DNA of 64,000 nt from Seminavis robusta. Lineage: Eukaryota; Bacillariophyta; Bacillariophyceae; Naviculales; Naviculaceae. Position 1 is the stretch's first letter. Each line of letters starts with the position of its first letter. Positions 31,895 to 41,679 of the stretch are shown here, one piece after another. Made by a program: the position numbers and the translations under genes. The stretch spans positions 1 to 64,000 of the forward strand of contig CAICTM010000180.1 in assembly GCA_903772945.1 (NCBI GenBank). Reading direction: 5' to 3'. Below the pieces are notes generated by a model that saw only the letters and a program-made list of their open reading frames with translations, searched no databases and had not been told where the DNA came from.

Positions 31895-33438
31895 CTAGCT
31901 ATACACAATGTACCCCTCTGGCTGTGAAGCAAAATACTCCATGAGCTTTGCTTTTCGTTTGGGGAGAGTGCTCAAGATGGACAGTCCCAGTAATCTCAAC
32001 CAATTGCCAGCATCTGCATAGCTCAATTTGTCCACCATATCCTTGGCTAGCCCTTTTCTATTGACCATTGCCCTTGCATTGTTGATGTGTGGATTCAAGC
32101 CACCCATCCGTGCTGCCTGCACTTGATAGCCCTTTTCTATTAGCAATGCCTTGATTGTCTCTTTTCTAAGCAGCCCTCCCAATCCAGTAGATACCGGCTC
32201 AATACCACAAAGATGGAGGTGTGCTGCCTGCCAATTGAGAGCTGCTTGTTTTGCAACAGAGGCCGTATTTGCCTCCTCCCCCAGATATTTAGCTGCTTGC
32301 GTCACAGCTCGCCAGAAGTAAGTCCATTGGATTTTGTTGAGCTTGTCTGAGGGTTTGAGATATTGATTCAGAACTGAAACTTGGTATGCTGTCATGGGTG
32401 TAGGATTCCTTGCCCAATTAGCTGCCGGGCCATAGTCCTGTGCTGTACTACTTGAAGAAGTTTGTGATTCAGCATTATTGGAAGGTTGGCCAGATGTGGC
32501 CTCCACAGAATCAATAGTTGGAGCTGGTTGTTGTTCTAGGACTGGTGGTTCTATTGTCTCTCTGGGTTTCATTTGAGTCCATTCAGCCAGCTTCCTATCA
32601 GCCTCCACCCAATCTTTGCATCTCCCATACTCAATTCCAATTGGCTCATAATAGTCAGGCGGAAGCTCAGGTGGAAAGTCCATGCCTTGATAGTATGTCA
32701 AATAAGGATGCTGCTCTAAGAGTGCATGCTGAATATACCAATCCATGGTTCGAACCTTTGCAATACCAAGCAGTTTCTGTAGAACCTTGTCTTTGTCCAA
32801 GTTGAGCCTGGTGAATCTGAGGTATAGCTTTTTGTGGCCAAGCTCTGGAGTTTGGATTGACAGCTCCGCAACCAGTTGATTGACCAGTCTGTTTGTACTC
32901 TCACCCTGTGAGGTACCACGTTTTCTGATGTAGTTGGAGTAGTCATCATTAGGATCGACCTTAATATTCATTTCATCCAGTGGAAATGGATCCTGACAGC
33001 AACCGCTCCTCACATGGAACAGCAGATTCTCCATTTCCTTTTTTGTGCCAACTCGGACTCCCTTCTTGTCAGACTTAATGAATCTGAGATATCCATCTCC
33101 CTCTAACTCAGCCTGTTGCTTGAGCTTCAAATCCTCAACTTCAATCTTCCTGTAGGTCTCTTTTAGAGCTTCTTCCACAGTGGCTTTTGGTGGAGTGTAG
33201 TTCTTGATTTTTCTTTTGAACTCGGCTTTATCCAGCACAGAGATCTGTGCAGCTTCCAGAGCTACTACTCTTCTGGTCTTCTTGATGTAGTGTTGAGCTA
33301 CATGTTTCTTGGAATTATCATCGTATTGAATCATGGATGCACTCAACATCTTGCTAAATGAATTTCCAAGTTCATGGTGTGGTTGGGTAGAATCTGAAAC
33401 CTTTTTGATGCCGTGGAAGATATCCTTATAAGGCGCTT
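31895..33438 (-). mobile_element. Transposase-like gene, 5' part missing (C-terminal half, at least 484 codons)
   Basis: An open frame runs from the LTR boundary at 33438 to a stop at 31895; the first in-frame ATG is at 33349 but coding sequence clearly continues upstream of it (KDIFHGIKKVS...). Motifs D-x-FH-x-x-x-x-V, then H-E-L-x-x-x-F-x-x-x-LS, then (residues 105-200 from the ATG) GCCQDPF and RKRGTSQGESTNRLVNQLV, recall a family of eukaryotic transposase-like proteins that share a DxFH start, a GCLSDP motif and an RGTSQ/RGTN motif. I place it there by pattern only. A Ser/Gln-rich linker (270-310) leads to a C-terminal module ending GNWLRLLGLSI...QPEGYIVYS. The catalytic half is not here. 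No terminal inverted repeats were found. Confidence 0.55.
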
Positions 33439-33692
33439 GTTGGAGGTTGTATTACAGACACCTCAATACAAATTAGTCGTTTATCCCAATCTAGTTGATA
33501 GGGGATATCTATATCTATTCTCTAGTTACATACATGGGGAGTTTAACTGATCTATATGGTCACCCCCTTCACTATATCCTTTGAAGTTGAATCAATCCCA
33601 GAAAACATGGAGAAAGATCACTTCTTGGAAATAGCTTAACAGTAAAACAGTATTTTACCTTTACTAAGCTAGAGTGTTACTAGAAACCAACA
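33439..33692. repeat. Left long terminal repeat
   Basis: Begins TGTTGGAGGTTG and ends ACCAACA. It matches the right copy along its whole length. Confidence 0.8.
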
Positions 33693-35634
33693 CTATTTCC
33701 AAGAAGTTTGTACCTTCATCTCGAATTCGAGATCTCGCCAATGGTGGACTGAGACGGGTATCGACATCAACCATCATTGAGTTCATGCCATAAGGTAACC
33801 GGGTTCAGGCAGAGAGTGCAGTAGCCCCACTATAAGGGCTGCCAAAACAGCTCACAAGGCAAACTTCGAATCCAATCGTCACTCACGAATTTCCCATTGA
33901 GCTACACGCAACAATCGGATCAAGACGGAAACAAGCTCACAGGAGTGAGCGAGCGAGCATCAAGCTGAACAAAGCTCACAGGAGTGAGCAAACGAAGCAT
34001 AGTTCATAGGAGAACGCGCCATCAAGGACTCGAAGCTGATACCGGAACAGTTACCGGAGCGTGCCCGGAAGGAACCAAGCTCACAGGAGTGAGCAATCAG
34101 GAAACAGCGATCGTCCTACAAGAATCACCAAGACTTTGAGCTGCGGAAACAGCAATCATCCCAGGCACGAAAAACAACTACAAGAGTGGCGACAAGAAAG
34201 GTTGCCACGAAGAAGACTTATCGCACGACGAGTGCACCAGCGGTACTGGCCAAGCTAACTAGCTATCTAGCTATCACGACGAGTCCATCAAGGAGGAAAC
34301 ACGCTAGCTACTCTACCGAGCGCAACAAGCAGGCTACTACGGAGACGAACCGCGATAGCCAACAAGAGTTGCCGTGGACGAGGAGTTAGATATCAAACTC
34401 CAACAAGAATACCAAAGAGGTGCTTCTGTGGGAGAGTTCCTATCCTCACTATCAAGCCATCGAATCAGTGCCGATAGAGGAGAGGTGCGAGCTACGGAAC
34501 AGAAAATTCCGCCGCAACCAGCCCAATTGCAAGGTCCATTACATGGCAACGACAGGTCCTACGGAAGGACTGTCATACACTGAAGTGGGCTACTATACTG
34601 TCAGTGACAAGCCCTGAAGAGTGCAAGGTGCCGAACGCAACAGGAAACGAGTTGCATCCATCGGCACGTTCAATGAAAATTGACAGAAAAATCCTCAAGA
34701 AAAAGAGAACTAGCCCGTCAACGAGCGATCGAACGGTACCTGTACTACAAGAACAAGAAGAATACGACGGCCGACTACTACTAGTCAGTCGGTGCCGATA
34801 GCGGCAACAGTGCCATCTCAACCATCGGCAGACCGTGGAACTTGCAAGTTCTGCCAGCCAAGAGCAACGAATTTGCGAGCGAATTCCAACAGCTAAGAAC
34901 AAGAGTAACAGCGACCGGTACCAGCTACTGCTGCCGCAACTGTCCACAAGACCAACACTCTGCAGTCAATACCAAGCTGTCGGCCCTTGCGTCGATCGGC
35001 AACAGTGTCGGCAACCATTGTCGACAGCAACAACAGAATTCCCAACAAAGCGAAAAGAAAAGCGACAGCTACCACTACTAGTCAGCCGCTAGTACCGCTA
35101 CTATACCAAGCCGACAACGACACAATCACAGCGCCATTGTGTCTGTTGATCGGCAACAACAGCATCGGCAAGAGTGTTGGCAACAAGAAGAAGTGCCCAC
35201 AGAAAATTGTGATTTGTGAAGCCTTTCCAGCACAGGTGAACGGCACGGAATGCCAAAGAACAAGCCGCTGTTCAGCGACGGCCAACCACAGCCACTGAAC
35301 GGGAAAAGGTATCTTTTGCGAAACGGTATCTTTCCAGGAGTGTACTGGTACGGAGCCAGATCAAAGTCTCTCCGTACGGAACCAACAAGAGGATTTGCAT
35401 GGCGAATCCAAGTATGCTACCGGAACAGGTACTGTAGCACGTCCAGTGCCCGCTACCAATCCAGCTACTGGTACCGGTACAGGAGTTACCGGAGCATGTC
35501 CTGCACATAGCTAGCTAGCCAACTGGCACAAGAGCTACCACAACAGTGTGTAAGCTGGTGCTACAGGAAGCACAGGAGTGCATCCGCCCCAGCATTGAAT
35601 TATTTTCTTTGGAGTTGTTTGAGTTTACTCAACA

Positions 35635-35790
35635 CCTCCTACCCTTTCATGGAGTGTGTATTGTGGCACCCCAGCCACAGCACCTCCTACTACTCTTTCT
35701 TGGAGTGTGTATTGTGGCATCCAAGCCACAACACCTCCTACTACCTTTTTGGAATGTGTATTGTGCACACTAATCCACAGCACTTCCTCC
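35635..35790. repeat. About 50 bp tandem repeat inside the LTR element, three units
   Basis: Units share CACCTCCTAC, GGA(G/A)TGTGTATTGTG and CCACA. They lie in non-coding internal sequence of the element. Confidence 0.65.
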
Positions 35791-38641
35791 CTGATTACAG
35801 GCAAACCTGAGGCAACAACAGCCTCCAGGCAGACAACAACAGATACCATTACAAGACCATGCCCTTGCTATTTGATCACAGCAAGTGCACAGGAGTGTGA
35901 GGGTACCCAAATCCGTAACCAACAATGGCCACAACTACATGGCCAACAACCATCAATGGCTACATCAACAGCCAGTATCGATGGCAACAACAGCCAACAA
36001 CGGTATCTACCACTACCAAACCGATTACAATGAATCGACCAAACCAAATACGAATTGCATCAACAATAACGGCAACTGCAACAACAGCAGAACGACAGTG
36101 AACGTTGAACCGAGTAGCTAGCTACAAGCGACTCAAGAGTTCACAAGACAAGGAACCAAGCCACAGGATGGCTGGAGCATTCAGAGTTTGACCTACAAGA
36201 GGAAACCTGATCAAAAGAAACAACAAGAGGGTGCACACCTCAGCTCCACTGCAACTACTGTACAGAGATTGCAACCAACCTTAGTCTCACACCAACAGAA
36301 GTACATGAGTACAACAAATCAAGCCTACAGAAGATACAACTACGAACAACTACTGCCACAGCCAACTCACAGGAGTGTAAGAGCAGTGGCATCACCAACC
36401 AAAGGATCTACCGACTACATCACCATCGAACCATCATCGACCGTGACACGTCCAGGTCCAGTGGAGCCCATCAAGTTGGAGCATCCACAACTACTACCGA
36501 ATACTTCCTTACAAGTTTCCAAACTTCCAAGGGCTTCTAGCCCCAACTCAAAAGCATCATTGTGGCAAGGAACTTCCTCCTAGTTCCAGCTACTACAACA
36601 GTTCTCCCAAGTGTCGCTATAGCCTGACTTCCCAGTCTCAGCTACGGCAACACCAAATGACGGTACCAAGTGTACCAAGTGACGGCACCAGTCACCACAA
36701 GTGATGACACCAGCAGTCACGAGTCTCACATGAGTATAAACAACCATGACAAGAGGAAACAATAACTCAACCATTTCCTCATTCCATCTTCAGACATCGA
36801 GACCATCCAAGAACTAGGTTCAGTCGAACCCAACAAGTCCGTGACTTCCAAGCTACATCATTTCCAGCTTCCATGCACCTTCCAATAGGGCATCACTTCC
36901 CACAAGTCTACGACTTCCAGAAGCTTCAACCAGCTTCCATCTACGAAGGGCTTCCAGCCCCATCAAGTGTCAATGCAGCCGAACTTCCCAGTCCGAGCCG
37001 CAGGTACACCAAGTGACGGTATCATCCGACACCAGTCTTCCAGGAGTGGCATCACTCCCAGCAGGAGTGCCAGCCACAAAGACTTTTCCGATGATGACAA
37101 TGTCCGTATTGTCTCGTCTCCACCGCTCAGCTTCTCGTTACCAAGCGGGATGCCGAGCAACTACTTCCAAGGTTTGTTTTGGACTCATTGCAAGCCAGTC
37201 GACACGACGACGCGAGACTGGATTACGAAGCCTTTCCAAGGTAGGAGCCTGCTTACCCAAGCACTGATAGACACTTTGAGTGCTATCGATTCTCAGGAAT
37301 CCTAGAGGCACCGCCTCAAGCTCCACAGCAATCCAATTGCATCCAATGTCCAAACCAACCAAGCCAGCTTTGGCTACAACAAGTACAAGTCCTGCCACAG
37401 CTAGCTCACAGGAGTGTGCCAACAGTGACAGCAGGAGTGGTATTGATAAAGTTGTACCCACCAAAACCAAAGTCTCAAACCTTTTTCAACCTTCCTTTGA
37501 ATTCTCCGATCGATCTATCCAGATTGACACACCAGATCGACTGACAAGACACGATCATGCCAGATCGAATGACACGATGTGATCGAATCACAAGCAGCGA
37601 CCACGAGATCGATTCAGTTTGACTCTCGCGATCGACTCAGAAGATCCATCATGAGATTGCAAGTGTGACCACAGAAGCCTATCAAGGCAGAGCAGGCTTA
37701 CTCAAGCAAAGGTAGCCACACACCAGTGCTACCGGGATATCTTCTGCAGAGGATTCCTACAGTTCCACAGGAACAGTTCCACCATGGAACCAGCTCAAAG
37801 CAAACAACAGTTCGACGGAACGCCACAAGTTGCCAGCACCCATCTACAAGATGTGCAAACCAAGGTCCACATCAAGCAAGTACACATTCATGTACCACAA
37901 GCAAGTCACAGCCATTCGATTCTAAAAGAAGAGGAGGCCGTGATGAAGGAAGAAGCTTCCCCAGCTGGGAAGAAGAGGATTCCATTCCTCTGGAAAAGAC
38001 AACAGAAGGACATCCAACACTGCTTGGACATCCAACAAGAAGAGACAGCTCACGTTCCATTCCAATGGACAACAAGCTGACTCCAGATAGCTACCAAGCT
38101 ATTGCACAGACTCATGCTCACCTGATTTCCAAATCCAGTATCAAGCCTGAATGGATTGATGTTTCCACACATCATTGCGATTGAGACCATGGCATATCGA
38201 TGTCCAGTTCAGTCTACACGCCAGTCAAGAGCACAGTTTGAGTCTATGAGAATGCAGCCGAACTTCCTAGTTTCCAGCTACAGCAATACAAGTGACCGTA
38301 ACTTCCCAGTCCACGGTTCAACAAGTGATCGGAACTTCCCAGTTTCGAATACAGCAACATCAAGTGACGGCACCAACCGCCACAGCAAGTCATACAGGAG
38401 TGGCAACACTCACAGGAGTGGTAGCCACAGTGGCTTTTCATGACGACACTGTCCACATGTCAACATTGACTGTGACAGATTTGTCAGCATTGCTATGATG
38501 GATGACAAGCTTCTCGCCACCAAGCGGAATGCCGAGCAACCTAGCAAATGGTCTCTCGACCAACAACTGTTCCTTATGGAGCAACCATCATTACATTAAT
38601 TATTCGTTCCACGGTATCCTTTATGGAACCGTGCAGGAGTG

Positions 38642-38896
38642 TGTTGGAGGTTGTATTACAGACACCTCAATACAAATCAGTCGTTTATCCCAATCTAGTT
38701 GATAGGGGATATCTATATCTATTCTCTAGTTACATACATGGGGAGTTTAACTGATCTATATGGTCACCCCCTTCACTATATCCTTTGAAGTTGAATCAAT
38801 CCCAGAAATACATGGAGAAAGATCACTTCTTGGAAATAGCTTAACAGTAAAACCCTTTTGACCTTTACTAAGCTAGAGTGTTACTAGCAACCAACA
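38642..38896. repeat. Right long terminal repeat
   Basis: Same sequence and ends as the left copy. It is preceded directly by CAGGAGTG, a copy of the element's internal motif, and followed by ankyrin-gene sequence. Confidence 0.8.
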
Positions 38897-39614
38897 ATGG
38901 GCATACTTTAGGACTTCCAAATGACCATTCTCTGCAGCTTTGGAACATGTCTCTGCATTCCATCTGCAACCATTTTCATGGGCATACTTTAGGATTTCCA
39001 AATGACCATTCTCTGCAGCTTTTAAAGCACGTCCTTTGATTCCATGGACATCCATTTTCATGGGCATATTTGAGGATCTGCAAATGGCCGTATGCTGCAG
39101 CCTGGGGGCATGTGCGGTATCCCCAATTGAATCCCTTATTCCGGAGCAATTGAAGAACTTGAAGATTCCCCACCCTGGCGGCTTCATCACAGATGCGAGA
39201 GTTTTCAATCTGCCCTCCAAGTCCAGTTTGGTCATATTCACACCAATACTCTGTGTCGCGCACAGAGGAGAAAATAGCACTAAAGAAAGTATCTGTCTTT
39301 GTTGCGGAGCGTGTCTCCCACTTAGCAACATCCTCGATCTTTGGAGGCTCCTCCACAGAGTCACAGTAAGTCATGTAGAGCTTTTTCATGTTGTGGCTGA
39401 CAGGTGCCACAAAGGCAAAGTGCCCCATGCCCAGAAAGGGGAAAATCTGGTTGACCCAGATGTCATTGTGATGCAAACAGGAGTCTGCTTGAGAAGCATC
39501 TTTAGTGGAAACCTCGACATCAACTTCATCTGCTTGCTTTGATCGCTTGTGCTGCTCTGGAGCTGCCAAGCCACAGTCTACTGATATCCCTCTCTTGCCA
39601 TTGTCGTGCTCCAT
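38897..39614 (-). pseudogene. Ankyrin-repeat gene, frameshifted and cut at its 3' end
   Basis: The ATG is at 39614 (MEHDNGKRGISVD). Residues 50-110 look like an F-box-like or related leader (IWVNQIFPFLGMGHFAFVAPVSHNMKKLYM). Then ankyrin-type repeats of the stramenopile pattern follow: EAARVGNLQVLQLLRNKGFNW, QAAAYGHLQILKYAHENGCPW. Near 39025 one extra base in an A run (TTTAAAAGC) shifts the frame. In the next frame the repeats go on (KAAENGHLEILKYAHENGCRW, KAAENGHLEVLKYAH) until the sequence stops being ankyrin exactly at the LTR edge, 38897. The remaining repeats are missing from this window. This is a large, fast-changing family in diatoms and other stramenopiles. Confidence 0.7.
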
Positions 39615-39670
39615 GTTTGCTGCCTTCTTTGCCCTCAACGGACTGATGGTCTTTCACACTTTTATCGCTG

Positions 39671-39673
39671 TAT

Positions 39674-39720
<47 letters not shown>

Positions 39721-39729
39721 TGTGTGTTT
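39671..39729. repeat. (GT)n microsatellite
   Basis: About 25 GT dinucleotides with a few interruptions (TATG, TTTG). Confidence 0.9.
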
Positions 39730-39767
39730 ATTGCAGCTGTTTTCGTCGCTCGTTAAGGATAGGGATT

Positions 39768-40035
39768 ATCTTGTGTGTTCTGTTGGACACAGTAGTTTCT
39801 ACGCATGGGTACCAGTACTGGCTGCTATGCAGACTCGCTAGTGTGTCCAGATAAACACGGTGGAGGTTTTGCCAAAGACATAAGGGACATTTTCCTTGTT
39901 AAGGATAGGGATTTATATTGTGTGTTCTGTTGGACACAGTACTCTGGACCCATGGGTACCGATACCACTGTGCCCGTTCTGGCTGGCTATGGAGACTTGC
40001 TATCAATAGTGTGTCCAGTTGAACACGGTAAATGA
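39768..40035. repeat. Imperfect direct duplication
   Basis: Two copies share TTGTGTGTTCTGTTGGACAC, a CATGGGTACC core and a GTGTCCAG-x-x-(A/G)AACACGG end. The GTTGGACACAGTA / TGTGTCCAG arms are also partly inverted to each other. Confidence 0.6.
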
Positions 40036-40358
40036 TTTGACCAATCAAATCTCTTTTTGACAGTTGAGGGCATCAGCCTCCGGCTGCTTGTTCTTCGTTA
40101 TTGTGGAAAGAGATGTGGCAAGTCCCTTTGCTGTGTCTTCGCTGTGCTTTAATTTAAAATTATTTGCAATACTAGCTAGCTACTCGTAGTACCTTTTCCT
40201 TAACAATCCTGAAAGGATTAGGGTTTTGCGGCAACTCGGATCTTCCCGCCGTCGACTTCAGCAAAGAGATCGATGGTTGTTGTAGAAAGCCTTGCTTATT
40301 ATCACAGTACTACTAGTACAATAGTAGGAGAACAATCTATCGGCAGGCATATAAGAAG

Positions 40359-40743
40359 ATGGCGAACAGAATACTCCCATTAGAGTTGATCGATAAAGCA
40401 ATCGGGTCCAAAATATGGATCTTGATGCGAGGAACCAAGGAAATTGTGGGGAATCTTAGGGGATTTGACGACTACGTGAGTTGACTGGACTTTACGCTTG
40501 TTGTTGTTGTGGGCTTCTAAAATCTCTGCAGACTCACTGATCCATATTCTTTCCGTTGTTTTACAACAGGTCAATTTGGTATTAGACGATGCGATAGAGT
40601 ATTCCCCGGATCCAAAAGACAAAACCAAAATCATCAAGACTGAGCTGAAGTCTGAAATCCTGCTGAATGGCAATCAGATTGCAGTGTTGGTTCCTGGAGG
40701 GACAGGTCCACCAGAGGATTCCTTGGCAGCAAAAGCTCGTTGA
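40359..40743 (+). CDS. LSM5: U6 snRNA-associated Sm-like protein LSm5 (two exons)
   Basis: Exon 1 40359-40475, intron 40476-40569 (94 bp, GTGAGT..ACAACAG, phase 0), exon 2 40570-40743; 96 residues. The protein starts [20 protein letters not shown] and contains [20 protein letters not shown] (Sm1 motif, with the GFDDYVN of LSm5) and [15 protein letters not shown] (Sm2 motif). Length matches LSm5 of other eukaryotes (about 90 residues). It would be a subunit of the LSm2-8 ring on U6 snRNA and of the LSm1-7 ring in mRNA decay. The exon boundary falls directly before the last residues of Sm1. Neither exon alone makes a long open frame, so the gene is easy to miss. Confidence 0.92.
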
Positions 40744-41679
40744 CACTTCCTGGCAATTTTGGGTCAATCTACATGTCACAGTACCGGTATCCCTGGTACC
40801 AATACAAAAACAAAGAAACTCTCTAGTAAGACACAATTCAATTCCCAGATGTATGCACGTCACCACATGCATGCCTCCATAAAAGAAAGCAAAGCCATGT
40901 GAGTAAAACTTTACTCTTTCTACTTTTATTGTTTACTTTTTGCGGTACGTAAACAAAGACAACAATTGCTGACTGGGGAAATTACTATAGACATAGTCCG
41001 AATGAAACCTGGCCCCGTTTGCCATAGTAAGGCGTCATTGGACAACCACCATCGTCCATGCCGTGATCCGCAGGGACTCCAGTCTGCTCACCAAGCAATG
41101 TGAGGCCGTCTTCAGCCACTTGGATCATACATATTTCCCTTGTCCTGGAGTGGATGTTGAGAAATGAGGGAACATTCCTTAACCTGAGCTACAGAGAACC
41201 TCGTCTTGCAGAGAAAGATCAGGGTGCAAAGGCGGTGGCAAACCACGAGGACGTGCATGCGGTTTTCCAGGGAAACGAGAAGTGGCAGTCCTCGTTCCTG
41301 TCTCGCCATTTCGTATTCGTCGTCCAAAACCGTTTTGGAAGGCGCTGATTGTTGTTCAGGTTGACCGTCATGAGCCTATGCATGTTGATCTCAAAAAAAG
41401 GTTGTCCGACGGGAGAACCAAAGGAACCCACCATTCGTTGCATACCGGTAGAGTGCAAACTGGAAAGAGCCGCCTGACCATTACGAAGGTTGGGTTGCGA
41501 CTTTATGTTTGTGCCAAAATGGCGCGAAGCGGGCTAGTAGTTGAGCAGGTTAGCCATAGCTGGACACGTTTAGATTCTAGAAGTTGAGCAGGTTATTCAA
41601 AGCTGGACACGTTTAGGTTTGAGTGTTGATGTTTCTAGCTAGTGTAAACAGTTTCTTGCGTTGCTTTTTGTGGATTCCC
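40744..41679. other. Intergenic stretch with a short tandem repeat
   Basis: Several 70-100 codon frames exist on both strands (41100-41587) but none shows a domain. At about 41540-41625 there are two copies of a roughly 42 bp unit (TTGAGCAGGTTA..CA.AGCTGGACACGTTTAG). Confidence 0.45.

Larger units (their letters stand above)
33439..38896. mobile_element. Non-autonomous LTR-retrotransposon-like element (fossil)
   Basis: Two direct repeats of about 254 bp (33439-33692 and 38642-38896) both begin TGTTGG and end CCAACA and are about 97% identical by eye, which suggests a fairly recent age. The 4.9 kb between them has no protein domain of gag, protease, integrase or reverse transcriptase that I can recognise, so it resembles a large non-autonomous derivative (LARD/TRIM-like). 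It is rich in CAA/ACA triplets and carries a dispersed CTCACAGGAGTG motif and a 3-unit tandem repeat at 35635-35790. No primer-binding site or polypurine tract is obvious. No target-site duplication is seen; the left flank is a transposase-like gene, the right flank an ankyrin gene. Confidence 0.7.
39615..40358. other. Intergenic stretch with a GT microsatellite and a duplicated block
   Basis: A (GT)n run lies at 39671-39729, and an imperfect duplication of about 110-150 bp (39768-39870 and 39919-40035) contains GTGTTCTGTTGGACACAGTA, CATGGGTACC and GTGTGTCCAG..AACACGG. No coding gene is supported. The last 100 bases hold the LSM5 promoter. Confidence 0.6.

Noticed and set aside
33700-38640. 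Many 60-150 codon frames inside the LTR element
   Set aside because: They are Gln/Thr/Ser-rich products of CAA/ACA-rich sequence with no recognisable retroelement domain.
36160-38640. Regularly spaced CAGGAGTG copies as a CRISPR-like array
   Set aside because: The spacing is irregular, the motif is short, and this is eukaryotic sequence inside an LTR element.
33431-38905. Target-site duplication around the LTR element
   Set aside because: The bases before 33439 (GGCGCT) and after 38896 (ATGGGC) do not match in any 4-6 bp window.
41100-41587. Overlapping 70-100 codon frames upstream of the Ser/Arg-rich gene's 3' end
   Set aside because: No domain, and no splice sites that join them into a better frame.
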